NCBI GenBank assembly: GCA_036250195.1
Contig: JAVHZZ010000012.1
Span: 93,736,955-93,800,954, forward strand
Length of the DNA stretch: 64,000 nt
Source of the DNA: Mixophyes australis
Taxonomy: Eukaryota; Chordata; Amphibia; Anura; Limnodynastidae
Reading direction: 5' to 3'
Shown piece by piece: positions 39,370 to 64,000 of the stretch. The notes beneath the pieces were generated by a model. The model did no database searches, had not been told where the DNA came from, and saw only the letters and a program-made list of their open reading frames with translations. Position 1 is the stretch's first letter. Each line of letters opens with the position of its first letter. The position numbers and the translations under genes were made by a program.

Positions 39370-41248
39370 GCATGTTTTCCAGATTGCCTATATTGGGGAA
39401 TTTAACATTTTTGTCTGGGTCAGTAATTATCACACCGTCCCTACAGCATGATATAGAAGTCCATGGCTTGACGGGGAGGGGTATATGGAGAGCGATGTTA
39501 CCAATAAGTATATGGACAGGTGAGCAGAGGCCCCCCCAGCTCTCTACCCTCCACCTTCCCCATCAGCCTCTTATGTCCCTGTTCTGTTACTATGTACGAT
39601 TTCTCTGACCAATCAGGTGCTGGCGAGTTTTGTGGAACCTTATAAACGACAACGGCATATCTTGGATTAATGAGGAGAACTGCAATGGTTTATACAGAAT
39701 AATATTCAGTAATGGGACGGCCAGTGAGCTGGACTTTGTGATACGCTATATGCACGGCTGTATAAAGTGTGCGCACAGCTCCCCCTGCTGGCCGTCCTGC
39801 AGCACAGCAAGCCTTGGACATTGTGTTGTGAAATACTGTTCACTCCTAGCTGTGGGAGTACTCTACATGCCTGAGGTCAGAGCTGGATAGTGTCTGACAT
39901 CTGTTACTCCCAGCTATCAGAGTACCAGCCAGTACAATGGTGAAACATCTCACAGACAAAGAACGCTGGGGGAGAGGAGAGCGACAAGCAGGCAAGGTCT
40001 GTAATACAGCTCATGGGACAGAAATGTAAGGACCATTTCCTGGGTTTAGCATTGTCCCCGTGTTCACACTGAGATCTGCTCTGTACTGACCACATCATCT
40101 TACAATGCTGCTAAAAATAGGGACCATTTCTCTCTTCTGACTCCAGCACCTGTGTGTACCTACCTTTAACCCAGTAGGTAACCCCACAATCAACCCTCTC
40201 CCCGTTTACATCTGCAACATTAGTGGCGCTATATTAATAAATGGTGATAATGTCCGGGAAAGTATATCCCTATTTTTCAGCGACTTATGCTAATGAGCAA
40301 AAAGTGGTCGTAGGTTAACAATCCCTTATACAGTTATATATAATGCACGTATTGTGATTTTTTTTAATGTATTTTCTTATAATTAAATCAGCTCCTGATT
40401 AAAAACATATGAAATTATCCCATCAGAGAATATGAAATATATATATATATATCATCCAAAATAAAGACTTCATGGGGTAGCACTATGTTTTTTCAGCAAA
40501 GACATTGAAGAAGCTTTCTCCACATTAATAAGTGTTCCAGGTTGGTCTTCTTTAATTTCCCTGTGTGATTATACAGCGCTGCGGAATATGTTGGTGCTAT
40601 ATAGAACGATAATTAATTTGCAGGATGCAGCAGCTAGTGGCTGGAGATGGGTTTGCAGATACCTGGCTGCACCCTGCTCTGGGGTGTAGAATTTAGTTAT
40701 GGGCCAGGAGAACGCTCCCTGGATGAAGTCACAGGCGTTACGATAATTAGGGCTCATATAGAGGGCGTGTTGGTGCGTCACGGGAATGTATAATCAGCAG
40801 CGCACACGTGTACACACAGAAATGTCACCAGACGCTGCCACCGTCACACAGTCTCTGAGACACGGGACATTTCCCCAGCAATTACCCTATTCCGCTCGTA
40901 TTGCCAGACTCGGAGACAGTCGATCAGACTTGAATTTCACACGTTAAATCACTGTCAGCAAATTAGGGGGATAATTACCCCCTAGGGAAGTCCACAACTT
41001 GTAAGGACTCTTTGAAATACAATATCAATTGCCCTTTAAAAGCCGCGTCAGGATTAAAGGCTCTCTTAGTACATAGAAGAAAAGAAATTACACAGCAGCT
41101 CCTGCAATTCCCCGTCTACCACCTCTGCCGACCTGCAGCAATGCTACCCACTACCTCCTCTGTGCGGCCTATATCACATCACTGCAGCACGTTGCATAAC
41201 CGTTTGGACGGTAGTAGCCAACACTTAGGGAACAGGTGGTCACAATAT
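39370..41248. other. Sequence downstream of efna4, no gene recognised
   Basis: Contains LINE-tail scraps at 40222 and 40569 and an (AT)n run at 40438-40452. No exon of a neighbouring ephrin gene was found. Confidence 0.5.
40569..40612 (+). mobile_element. LINE/SINE 3' tail fragment
   Basis: The plus strand carries ACAGCGCTGCGGAATATGTT then GGTGCTATATAGAA, the same tail type as at 51.1 and 54.2 kb but isolated. A further scrap, TAGTGGCGCTATATTAATAA, lies at 40222-40241. Confidence 0.6.
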
Positions 41249-41254
41249 TTTATT
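41249..41254 (-). other. efna4: Candidate polyadenylation signal AATAAA for efna4 (distal)
   Basis: AATAAA on the minus strand, about 1.54 kb after the stop codon, followed within 30 bases by a GT-rich stretch (TGTTCCCTAAGTGTTGG) like a downstream element. It would give a 3' UTR of about 1.5 kb. A second AATAAA at 42072-42077 is a shorter alternative with a weaker downstream context. Confidence 0.4.
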
Positions 41255-42071
41255 TTTGGCTCAGTTTTTAAAACAAAGAAAATAAATCTTGACATAATCA
41301 TTAAAAATGGTCTGTAAACACGCCAAATACTGCAACACGTTATCTTCACGGAAGACACATCCCGTTCTCCTGAGAACAAATTCCCCGATCTGGGGAGAAA
41401 ATGAGCCCCTGAAATGTTCCTCGGCGCAGAGAGGGACCAGCCAACAAAGACCAACGTCCATGGTGTGATAGAGGGAAAGGCGGGAAGGTTTAGGTGAAGG
41501 GAAGTGAGGGGGAAGGAAAGTTTTATGTCCAATGTGACGAGAAAAAGTGTAACAGGAATGTAATTCATTGTGAGCGCAATCCACAAAACAAGTGAACAGT
41601 AAGACAATCATCATCCGATCTTTGTGTGCACTTGTGCAGGTGAGTTATAGATCCCCATTTTCCTCTACTTTCCAAATATTTCCTCTCCAATACCAGAGAA
41701 AACACCAGCGGCAAGGCCGGTCCATAGCACAGAGATCCCACTTCGAACACCAGTTTAAACAGAAGGGAAAGTCAAGTCCTCAGAAGAATTTGCATCCCTT
41801 GCCTCTTAATGTTCAGTCTCCAATGAGGAAGTCAAGTCAGAAAAAAAGGTCCATCATCTTTGGTCATGGAAGAAAACGTCTCTGTTCAAACTGCTCAGAC
41901 CTTTATAACAGGGCAGTGGAAATACATCGGATACTGCTCCAAGCTTCTCCTCCCCAGCTGGGTCGTATCCTGAGCCCAGAGATGAAGGACACTGAAAGGA
42001 AACGCCACATGTTACTCAACAGAAAATCACCGCCCTATAAGACTCTCTCCCTATACTGCAAGATTGTAACC

Positions 42072-42077
42072 TTTATT
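42072..42077 (-). other. efna4: Alternative proximal AATAAA for efna4
   Basis: AATAAAGG on the minus strand, about 720 bp after the stop codon. The surrounding sequence (42060-42150) resembles LINE-tail phrases such as 'aagctccttggga', so this part of the 3' UTR may be repeat-derived. Confidence 0.3.
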
Positions 42078-42793
42078 ATCACAGAGTCTGTACAGTATAC
42101 CACTATAGTGCAAGCTCCTTGGGAAAGGATCTCCCTTGATACCACTAAGCTGTAAGCTCACAGTGTCAGAGTCTTCAGTTAGATCACTAGACTGATAGCT
42201 CCAAACTACAAAATACTGGCTGTATGTTCTCTTATAACGGCTGTATGGCTGTATGTTCTCTTAGAGACCAAATGTCTCCAGGTGAGCACTTACCTGCAGG
42301 GTAACTGGAGGTCAGAACCACAAGATTAGAAGCCAGAGAAGACTGAGAGTCGTTTCCTGGGACACAGAGCTCCTGCCCCAGACCCAAGCACTGGGGTAAT
42401 TGTTCAGAGGCAGATATTTAAGGCACAATGTTTTCTTGCTCCAGAATCCCACAAAGGTCTTTTCTGGATAAAGTGCTGAATTTCTTATTTCTACAACTCT
42501 TTAAAAAAATACATATATGCGAATAGATAGTCAGAAGTTCTTAACCAAAAACAAAATTAAAAATGGAAAAAGTCTGTGCAATAGGCAGATCCCTTCCGAA
42601 TCCGGGCCAGATAGTTCCACAGGACAAAGGACCCCAGGAGCGTTCCACAAAAGGAGTCCCGCAAATGTGGCACATTAGTTCCAGAACAGAGGGGTGGAAG
42701 GAGTCCAGAAATGTCAAATTTGCTCCATAGCAGGGGGCCCCCAGTTCTGATACATCGCTCCAGTTGGATGAGCCCATACCACGTCATTATACA

Positions 42794-55557
<12,764 letters not shown>

Positions 55558-55613
55558 GACTGTACTCTGCTCCAGATCACTGCTCCCCAACCCCTACCAG
55601 GCAAAGGTACACA

Positions 55614-55646
55614 GGCCCCGCCCACAGGGGCTCAGCTCCAGCCAAT
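55614..55646 (-). promoter_or_regulatory. efna4: efna4 proximal promoter: GC box and inverted CCAAT box
   Basis: On the coding (minus) strand GGGCGGGGCC lies at 55614-55623 and ATTGG (inverted CCAAT) at 55642-55646, 57-90 bp upstream of the start codon. This is an Sp1-type plus NF-Y-type pair. No TATA box is obvious between them and the ATG, so a TATA-less start with a short 5' UTR is likely. The transcription start itself cannot be placed from sequence. Confidence 0.6.
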
Positions 55647-55699
55647 CAGCGGCCAGGAGCTCAAAGTCTGCAAAAGTGTCTGTGTAACCCTTCACATCC

Positions 55700-56075
55700 C
55701 AGGGGGAGCTCCCTGTGTGTTATATCCTTATAGTAGGATACATCAGTCACATGATCTGTCTTATATCCTTATATTATTATTATCAGTCACATGACCTGTG
55801 TGTTATATCCTTATATTATTATTATATTATTATTATATTAATTTTATATTATTATCAGTCACATGATATGTGTGTTATATCCTTATATTATTATCAGTCA
55901 CATGATCTGTGTGTTATATCCTTATATTATTATCAGTCACATGATCTGTATGTTATATCCTTATATTATTATATATCAGTCACATGATCTGTGTATTATA
56001 TCCTTATATTATTATTATTATTATATTATCAGTCACATGATCTGTGTGTTATATTCTTATATTATCATATTATAA
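55700..56075. repeat. About 40-bp tandem array just upstream of efna4, seven E-boxes
   Basis: The unit CAGTCACATGATCTGTGTG then TTATATCCTTATATTATTAT varies in its (TTA)n part. TCACATGA occurs at 55747, 55787, 55859, 55898, 55937, 55980 and 56033, i.e. 190-483 bp upstream of the start codon. Confidence 0.93.
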
Positions 56076-56349
56076 GATCGCCCTTATCCTCAACTGCACT
56101 AGATCTTCACACCTCATTCTCAGTTAGCACTACACACCCCCTATTAATCCTCCTACAGCCAGCTGTATTTTCTCTCTTAATCTGCTCTGGATCCCCCAAC
56201 ACTGATTCCCCCTCCTCCCCCCACACACAGCCAATCCCCCGAGCCTTGTCACCCCAATATCCAGCAGTTTATAACAACCCCAACACCCAAAGCTTCTTCC
56301 CATCCGCCCCTGTGTCTACCAGCCTCAACCTTCACCCCCCATATTCCAT

Positions 56350-59300
56350 CTTACCCGTCTCACCCCATGCAGCCTACTTCTCTACCACCCTCACCCCATG
56401 CAGCCCCCTTCTCTGCCAGCCTCACCCCATGCAGCCCCCTTCTCTACCAGCCTCACCCCATGCAGCCTCCTTCTCTGCCAGCCTCACCCCATGCAGCCCC
56501 CTTCTCTACCAGCCTCACCCCATGCAGCCTCCTTCTCTACCAGCCTCACCCCATGCAGCCTCCTTCTCTGCCAGCATCACCCCATGCAGCCTCCTTCTCT
56601 ACCAGCCTCACCCCATGCAGCCTCCTTCTCTGCCAGCCTCACCCCATGCAGCCTCCTTCTCTACCAGCCTCACGCCATGCAGCCTCCTTCTCTACCAGCC
56701 TCACCCCATGCAGCCTCCTTCTCTACCAGCCTCACGCCATGCAGCCTCCTTCTCTACCAGCCTCACCCCATGCAGCCCCCTTCTCTACCAGCCTCACCCC
56801 ATGCAGCCCCCTTCTCTGCCAGCCTCACCCCATGCAGTCCCCTTCTCTACCAGCCTCACCCCATGCAGTCCCCTTCTCTACCAGCCTCACCCCATGCAGC
56901 CCCCTTCTCTACCAGCCTCACCCCATGCAGCCCCCTTCTCTGCCAGCCTCACCCCATGCAGTCCCCTTCTCTACCAGCCTCACCCCATGCAGCCCCCTTC
57001 TCTGCCAGCCTCACCCCATGCAGCCCCCTTCTCTACCAGCCTCACCCCATGCAGCCCCCTTCTCTACCAGCCTCACCCCATGCAGCCTCCTTCTCTACCA
57101 GCCTCACCCCATGCAGCCTCCTTCTCTACCCGCCTCACCCCATGCAGCCTCCTTCTCTGCCAGCCTCACCCCATGCAGCCCCCTTCTCTACCAGCCTCAC
57201 CCCATGCAGCCTCCTTCTCTACCAGCCTCACCTCATGCAGCCCCCTTCTCTACCAGCCTCACGCCATGCAGCCTCCTTCTCTACCAGCCTCACCCCATGC
57301 AGCCTCCTTCTCTACCAGCCTCACCTCATGCAGCCCCCTTCTCTACCAGCCTCACGCCATGCAGCCTCCTTCTCTACCAGCCTCACCCCATGCAGCCTCC
57401 TTCTCTACCAGCCTCACCCCATGCAGCCCCCTTCTCTGCCAGCCTCACCCCATGCAGCCCCCTTCTCTGCCAGCCTCACCCCATGCAGCCTCCTTCTCTG
57501 CCAGCCTCATCCCATGCAGCCTCCTTCTCTACCAGCCTCACGCCATGCAGCCTCCTTCTCTACCAGCCTCACCCCATGCAGCCTCCTTCTCTGCCAGCCT
57601 CACCCCATGCAGCCCCCTTCTCTGCCAGCCTCACCCCATGCAGCCTCCTTCTCTGCCAGCCTCACCCCATGCAGCCCCCTTCTCTACCAGCCTCACGCCA
57701 TGCAGCCTCCTTCTCTACCAGCCTCACCCCATGCAGCCCCCTTCTCTACCAGCCTCACCCCATGCAGCCTCCTTCTCTACCAGCCTCACCTCATGCAGCC
57801 CCCTTCTCTACCCGCCTCACCCCATGCAGCCTCCTTCTCTGCCAGCCTCACCCCATGCAGCCCCCTTCTCTGCCAGCCTCACCCCATGCAGCCTCCTTCT
57901 CTGCCAGCCTCACCCCATGCAGCCTCCTTCTCTACCAGCCTCACGCCATGCAGCCTCCTTCTCTACCAGCCTCACCTCATGCAGCCCCCTTCTCTACCAG
58001 CCTCACGCCATGCAGCCTCCTTCTCTACCAGCCTCACCCCATGCAGCCTCCTTCTCTACCAGCCTCACCCCATGCAGCCCCCTTCTCTACCAGCCTCACC
58101 CCATGCAGCCTCCTTCTCTGCCAGCCTCACCCCATGCAGCCTCCTTCTCTACCAGCCTCACGCCATGCAGCCTCCTTCTCTACCAGCCTCACCTCATGCA
58201 GCCCCCTTCTCTACCAGCCTCACGCCATGCAGCCTCCTTCTCTACCAGCCTCACCCCATGCAGCCTCCTTCTCTACCCGCCTCACCCCATGCAGCCTCCT
58301 TCTCTACCCGCCTCACCCCATGCAGCCTCCTTCTCTGCCAGCCTCACCCCATGCAGCCCCCTTCTCTACCAGCCTCACCCCATGCAGCCTCCTTCTCTAC
58401 CAGCATCACCCCATGCAGCCTCCTTCTCTGCCAGCCTCACCTCATGCAGCCTCCTTCTCTACCAGCCTCATCCCATGCAGCCTCCTTCTCTGCCAGCCTC
58501 ACCCCATGCAGCCCCCTTCTCTACCAGCCTCATCCCATGCAGCCTCCTTCTCTGCCAGCCTCACCCCATGCAGCCTCCTTCTCTGCCAGCCTCACCCCAT
58601 GCAGCCCCCTTCTCTACCAGCCTCACCCCATGCAGCCTCCTTCCCTACCAGCATCACCCCATGCAGCCTCCTTCTCTGCCAGCCTCACCTCATGCAGCCT
58701 CCTTCTCTACCAGCCTCATCCCATGCAGCCTCCTTCTCTGCCAGCCTCACCCCATGCAGCCCCCTTCTCTACCCGCCTCACCCCATGCAGCCCCCTTCTC
58801 TACCAGCCTCACCCCATGCAGCCCCCTTCTCTGCCAGCCTCACCCCATGCAGTCCCCTTCTCTACCAGCATCACCCCATGCAGCCTCCTTCTCTACCAGC
58901 CTCACCCCATGCAGCCTCCTTCTCTACCAGCCTCACCCCATGCAGCCTCTTTCTCTACCAGCCTCACCCCATGCAGCCTCCTTCTCTGCCAGCCTCACCT
59001 CATGCAGCCCCCTTCTCTACCAGCCTCACCTCATGCAGCCCCCTTCTCTACCAGCATCACCCCATGCAGCCTCCTTCTCTACCAGCCTCACCCCATGCAG
59101 CCTCTTTCTCTACCAGCCTCACCCCATGCAGCCTCCTTCTCTGCCAGCCTCACCTCATGCAGCCTCCTTCTCTACCAGCCTCATCCCATGCAGCCTCCTT
59201 CTCTGCCAGCCTCACCCCATGCAGCCCCCTTCTCTACCCGCCTCACCCCATGCAGCCCCCTTCTCTACCAGCCTCACCCCATGCAGCCCCCTTCTCTACC

Positions 59301-62300
59301 AGCCTCACCCCATGCAGCCTCCTTCTCTGCCAGCCTCACCCCATGCAGCCTCCTTCTCTGCCAGCATCACCCCATGCAGCCTCCTTCTCTACCAGCCTCA
59401 CCCCATGCAGCCTCCTTCTCTGCCAGCCTCACCCCATGCAGCCTCCTTCTCTACCAGCCTCACGCCATGCAGCCTCCTTCTCTACCAGCCTCACCCCATG
59501 CAGCCTCCTTCTCTACCAGCCTCACGCCATGCAGCCTCCTTCTCTACCAGCCTCACCCCATGCAGCCCCCTTCTCTACCAGCCTCACCCCATGCAGCCCC
59601 CTTCTCTGCCAGCCTCACCCCATGCAGTCCCCTTCTCTACCAGCCTCACCCCATGCAGTCCCCTTCTCTACCAGCCTCACCCCATGCAGCCCCCTTCTCT
59701 ACCAGCCTCACCCCATGCAGCCCCCTTCTCTGCCAGCCTCACCCCATGCAGTCCCCTTCTCTACCAGCCTCACCCCATGCAGCCCCCTTCTCTGCCAGCC
59801 TCACCCCATGCAGCCCCCTTCTCTACCAGCCTCACCCCATGCAGCCCCCTTCTCTACCAGCCTCACCCCATGCAGCCTCCTTCTCTACCAGCCTCACCCC
59901 ATGCAGCCTCCTTCTCTACCCGCCTCACCCCATGCAGCCTCCTTCTCTGCCAGCCTCACCCCATGCAGCCCCCTTCTCTACCAGCCTCACCCCATGCAGC
60001 CTCCTTCTCTACCAGCCTCACCTCATGCAGCCCCCTTCTCTACCAGCCTCACGCCATGCAGCCTCCTTCTCTACCAGCCTCACCCCATGCAGCCTCCTTC
60101 TCTACCAGCCTCACCCCATGCAGCCCCCTTCTCTGCCAGCCTCACCCCATGCAGCCCCCTTCTCTGCCAGCCTCACCCCATGCAGCCTCCTTCTCTGCCA
60201 GCCTCATCCCATGCAGCCTCCTTCTCTACCAGCCTCACGCCATGCAGCCTCCTTCTCTACCAGCCTCACCCCATGCAGCCTCCTTCTCTGCCAGCCTCAC
60301 CCCATGCAGCCCCCTTCTCTGCCAGCCTCACCCCATGCAGCCTCCTTCTCTGCCAGCCTCACCCCATGCAGCCCCCTTCTCTACCAGCCTCACGCCATGC
60401 AGCCTCCTTCTCTACCAGCCTCACCCCATGCAGCCCCCTTCTCTACCAGCCTCACCCCATGCAGCCTCCTTCTCTACCAGCCTCACCTCATGCAGCCCCC
60501 TTCTCTACCCGCCTCACCCCATGCAGCCTCCTTCTCTGCCAGCCTCACCCCATGCAGCCCCCTTCTCTGCCAGCCTCACCCCATGCAGTCCCCTTCTCTA
60601 CCAGCCTCACCCCATGCAGCCCCCTTCTCTACCAGCCTCACCCCATGCAGCCCCCTTCTCTGCCAGCCTCACCCCATGCAGTCCCCTTCTCTACCAGCCT
60701 CACCCCATGCAGCCCCCTTCTCTGCCAGCCTCACCCCATGCAGCCCCCTTCTCTACCAGCCTCACCCCATGCAGCCCCCTTCTCTACCAGCCTCACCCCA
60801 TGCAGCCTCCTTCTCTACCAGCCTCACCCCATGCAGCCTCCTTCTCTACCCGCCTCACCCCATGCAGCCTCCTTCTCTGCCAGCCTCACCCCATGCAGCC
60901 CCCTTCTCTACCAGCCTCACCCCATGCAGCCTCCTTCTCTACCAGCCTCACCTCATGCAGCCCCCTTCTCTACCAGCCTCACGCCATGCAGCCTCCTTCT
61001 CTACCAGCCTCACCCCATGCAGCCTCCTTCTCTACCAGCCTCACCCCATGCAGCCCCCTTCTCTGCCAGCCTCACCCCATGCAGCCCCCTTCTCTGCCAG
61101 CCTCACCCCATGCAGCCTCCTTCTCTGCCAGCCTCATCCCATGCAGCCTCCTTCTCTACCAGCCTCACGCCATGCAGCCTCCTTCTCTACCAGCCTCACC
61201 CCATGCAGCCTCCTTCTCTGCCAGCCTCACCCCATGCAGCCCCCTTCTCTGCCAGCCTCACCCCATGCAGCCTCCTTCTCTGCCAGCCTCACCCCATGCA
61301 GCCCCCTTCTCTACCAGCCTCACGCCATGCAGCCTCCTTCTCTACCAGCCTCACCCCATGCAGCCCCCTTCTCTACCAGCCTCACCCCATGCAGCCTCCT
61401 TCTCTACCAGCCTCACCTCATGCAGCCCCCTTCTCTACCCGCCTCACCCCATGCAGCCTCCTTCTCTGCCAGCCTCACCCCATGCAGCCCCCTTCTCTGC
61501 CAGCCTCACCCCATGCAGCCTCCTTCTCTGCCAGCCTCACCCCATGCAGCCTCCTTCTCTACCAGCCTCACGCCATGCAGCCTCCTTCTCTACCAGCCTC
61601 ACCTCATGCAGCCCCCTTCTCTACCAGCCTCACGCCATGCAGCCTCCTTCTCTACCAGCCTCACCCCATGCAGCCTCCTTCTCTACCAGCCTCACCCCAT
61701 GCAGCCCCCTTCTCTACCAGCCTCACCCCATGCAGCCTCCTTCTCTGCCAGCCTCACCCCATGCAGCCTCCTTCTCTACCAGCCTCACGCCATGCAGCCT
61801 CCTTCTCTACCAGCCTCACCTCATGCAGCCCCCTTCTCTACCAGCCTCACGCCATGCAGCCTCCTTCTCTACCAGCCTCACCCCATGCAGCCTCCTTCTC
61901 TACCCGCCTCACCCCATGCAGCCTCCTTCTCTACCCGCCTCACCCCATGCAGCCTCCTTCTCTGCCAGCCTCACCCCATGCAGCCCCCTTCTCTACCAGC
62001 CTCACCCCATGCAGCCTCCTTCTCTACCAGCATCACCCCATGCAGCCTCCTTCTCTGCCAGCCTCACCTCATGCAGCCTCCTTCTCTACCAGCCTCATCC
62101 CATGCAGCCTCCTTCTCTGCCAGCCTCACCCCATGCAGCCCCCTTCTCTACCAGCCTCATCCCATGCAGCCTCCTTCTCTGCCAGCCTCACCCCATGCAG
62201 CCTCCTTCTCTGCCAGCCTCACCCCATGCAGCCCCCTTCTCTACCAGCCTCACCCCATGCAGCCTCCTTCCCTACCAGCATCACCCCATGCAGCCTCCTT

Positions 62301-64000
62301 CTCTGCCAGCCTCACCTCATGCAGCCTCCTTCTCTACCAGCCTCATCCCATGCAGCCTCCTTCTCTGCCAGCCTCACCCCATGCAGCCCCCTTCTCTACC
62401 CGCCTCACCCCATGCAGCCCCCTTCTCTACCAGCCTCACCCCATGCAGCCCCCTTCTCTGCCAGCCTCACCCCATGCAGTCCCCTTCTCTACCAGCATCA
62501 CCCCATGCAGCCTCCTTCTCTACCAGCCTCACCCCATGCAGCCTCCTTCTCTACCAGCCTCACCCCATGCAGCCTCTTTCTCTACCAGCCTCACCCCATG
62601 CAGCCTCCTTCTCTGCCAGCCTCACCTCATGCAGCCCCCTTCTCTACCAGCCTCACCTCATGCAGCCCCCTTCTCTACCAGCATCACCCCATGCAGCCTC
62701 CTTCTCTACCAGCCTCACCCCATGCAGCCTCTTTCTCTACCAGCCTCACCCCATGCAGCCTCCTTCTCTGCCAGCCTCACCTCATGCAGCCTCCTTCTCT
62801 ACCAGCCTCATCCCATGCAGCCTCCTTCTCTGCCAGCCTCACCCCATGCAGCCCCCTTCTCTACCCGCCTCACCCCATGCAGCCCCCTTCTCTACCAGCC
62901 TCACCCCATGCAGCCCCCTTCTCTACCAGCCTCACCCCATGCAGCCTCCTTCTCTGCCAGCCTCACCCCATGCAGCCTCCTTCTCTGCCAGCATCACCCC
63001 ATGCAGCCTCCTTCTCTACCAGCCTCACCCCATGCAGCCTCCTTCTCTGCCAGCCTCACCCCATGCAGCCTCCTTCTCTACCAGCCTCACGCCATGCAGC
63101 CTCCTTCTCTACCAGCCTCACCCCATGCAGCCTCCTTCTCTACCAGCCTCACGCCATGCAGCCTCCTTCTCTACCAGCCTCACCCCATGCAGCCCCCTTC
63201 TCTACCAGCCTCACCCCATGCAGCCCCCTTCTCTGCCAGCCTCACCCCATGCAGTCCCCTTCTCTACCAGCCTCACCCCATGCAGTCCCCTTCTCTACCA
63301 GCCTCACCCCATGCAGCCCCCTTCTCTACCAGCCTCACCCCATGCAGCCCCCTTCTCTGCCAGCCTCACCCCATGCAGTCCCCTTCTCTACCAGCCTCAC
63401 CCCATGCAGCCCCCTTCTCTGCCAGCCTCACCCCATGCAGCCCCCTTCTCTACCAGCCTCACCCCATGCAGCCCCCTTCTCTACCAGCCTCACCCCATGC
63501 AGCCTCCTTCTCTACCAGCCTCACCCCATGCAGCCTCCTTCTCTACCCGCCTCACCCCATGCAGCCTCCTTCTCTGCCAGCCTCACCCCATGCAGCCCCC
63601 TTCTCTACCAGCCTCACCCCATGCAGCCTCCTTCTCTACCAGCCTCACCTCATGCAGCCCCCTTCTCTACCAGCCTCACGCCATGCAGCCTCCTTCTCTA
63701 CCAGCCTCACCCCATGCAGCCTCCTTCTCTACCAGCCTCACCCCATGCAGCCCCCTTCTCTGCCAGCCTCACCCCATGCAGCCCCCTTCTCTGCCAGCCT
63801 CACCCCATGCAGCCTCCTTCTCTGCCAGCCTCATCCCATGCAGCCTCCTTCTCTACCAGCCTCACGCCATGCAGCCTCCTTCTCTACCAGCCTCACCCCA
63901 TGCAGCCTCCTTCTCTGCCAGCCTCACCCCATGCAGCCCCCTTCTCTACCCGCCTCACCCCATGCAGCCTCCTTCTCTGCCAGCCTCACCCCATGCAGCC
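56350..64000. repeat. 31-bp satellite-like array, about 246 copies, runs off the window
   Basis: Unit CAGCCTCACCCCATGCAGCC then TCCTTCTCTAC, with a few point variants (TACCAG/TGCCAG/TACCCG, CACCCC/CACGCC/CACCTC, CCTCC/CCCCC/GTCCC). Strictly 31-bp phased. Rare variants repeat at a constant 3627-bp offset, showing higher-order structure. The right end is not seen. Confidence 0.98.

Noticed and set aside
41592..42155. 187-codon basic plus-strand frame
   Set aside because: Lies antisense to the probable efna4 3' UTR, has no recognisable domain, and includes LINE-tail-like phrases near its end.

Overview
The window is vertebrate nuclear DNA. It has split exons with GT..AG introns, tRNA-derived SINEs, LINE-type 3' tails, hAT-like non-autonomous transposons and very many minisatellites. 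The dispersed repeats look most like those of frogs: the CCTGATTCATTAAGG palindromic element, and the SINE whose tail reads 'agcgctgcggaat...gcgctatata'. I therefore infer an anuran amphibian. The ephrin protein on its own only proves a vertebrate. Nothing prokaryotic (operons, CRISPR, phage) is present.

The only protein-coding gene I can support is a complete five-exon ephrin-A gene on the minus strand, best matched to EFNA4. Its start codon is at 55557 and its stop codon ends at 42794. The exons are 55445-55557, 47697-47989, 43792-43860, 43114-43188 and 42794-42885. All splice sites are canonical, the phases agree, and the predicted protein has 213 residues: signal peptide, ephrin receptor-binding domain, short Gly-rich linker and a hydrophobic GPI-attachment tail. 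A GC box and an inverted CCAAT box lie 57-90 bp upstream of the ATG. A 350-bp tandem array carrying seven TCACATGA E-boxes follows immediately upstream.

Region by region: 0.2-1.3 kb 49-bp array; 1.9-3.5 kb 16-bp array; 3.5-10.2 kb unique sequence with one palindromic MITE; 10.2-11.5 kb 41-bp array; 11.5-17.4 kb unique sequence with a second palindromic MITE and a small hAT-like element; 17.4-20.9 kb almost pure purine (GA-rich) array; 22.4-22.6 kb short 42-bp array; 24.3-25.5 kb G-rich 35-bp array; 26.4 and 27.6 kb hAT-like elements; 28.1-30.4 kb 59-bp array; 32.8-35.3 kb 38-bp array; 36.8-37.7 kb 34-bp array; 38.0-38.9 kb another 38-bp array holding an inverted unit of the previous one; 39.2 kb third copy of the small hAT-like family; 41.2-55.6 kb the ephrin gene, whose introns hold a (TA)n/(CA)n tract, two SINEs and two minisatellites; 55.7-56.1 kb the E-box array; 56.35-64.0 kb a 31-bp satellite with long higher-order repeats that runs off the window.

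Tandem arrays cover about 40% of the window. They generate nearly all the long open frames, including two of about 1190 codons, and none of those is a gene. I found no undescribed biochemical system. The most unusual content is the density and internal architecture of the unrelated minisatellites around a developmental signalling gene.
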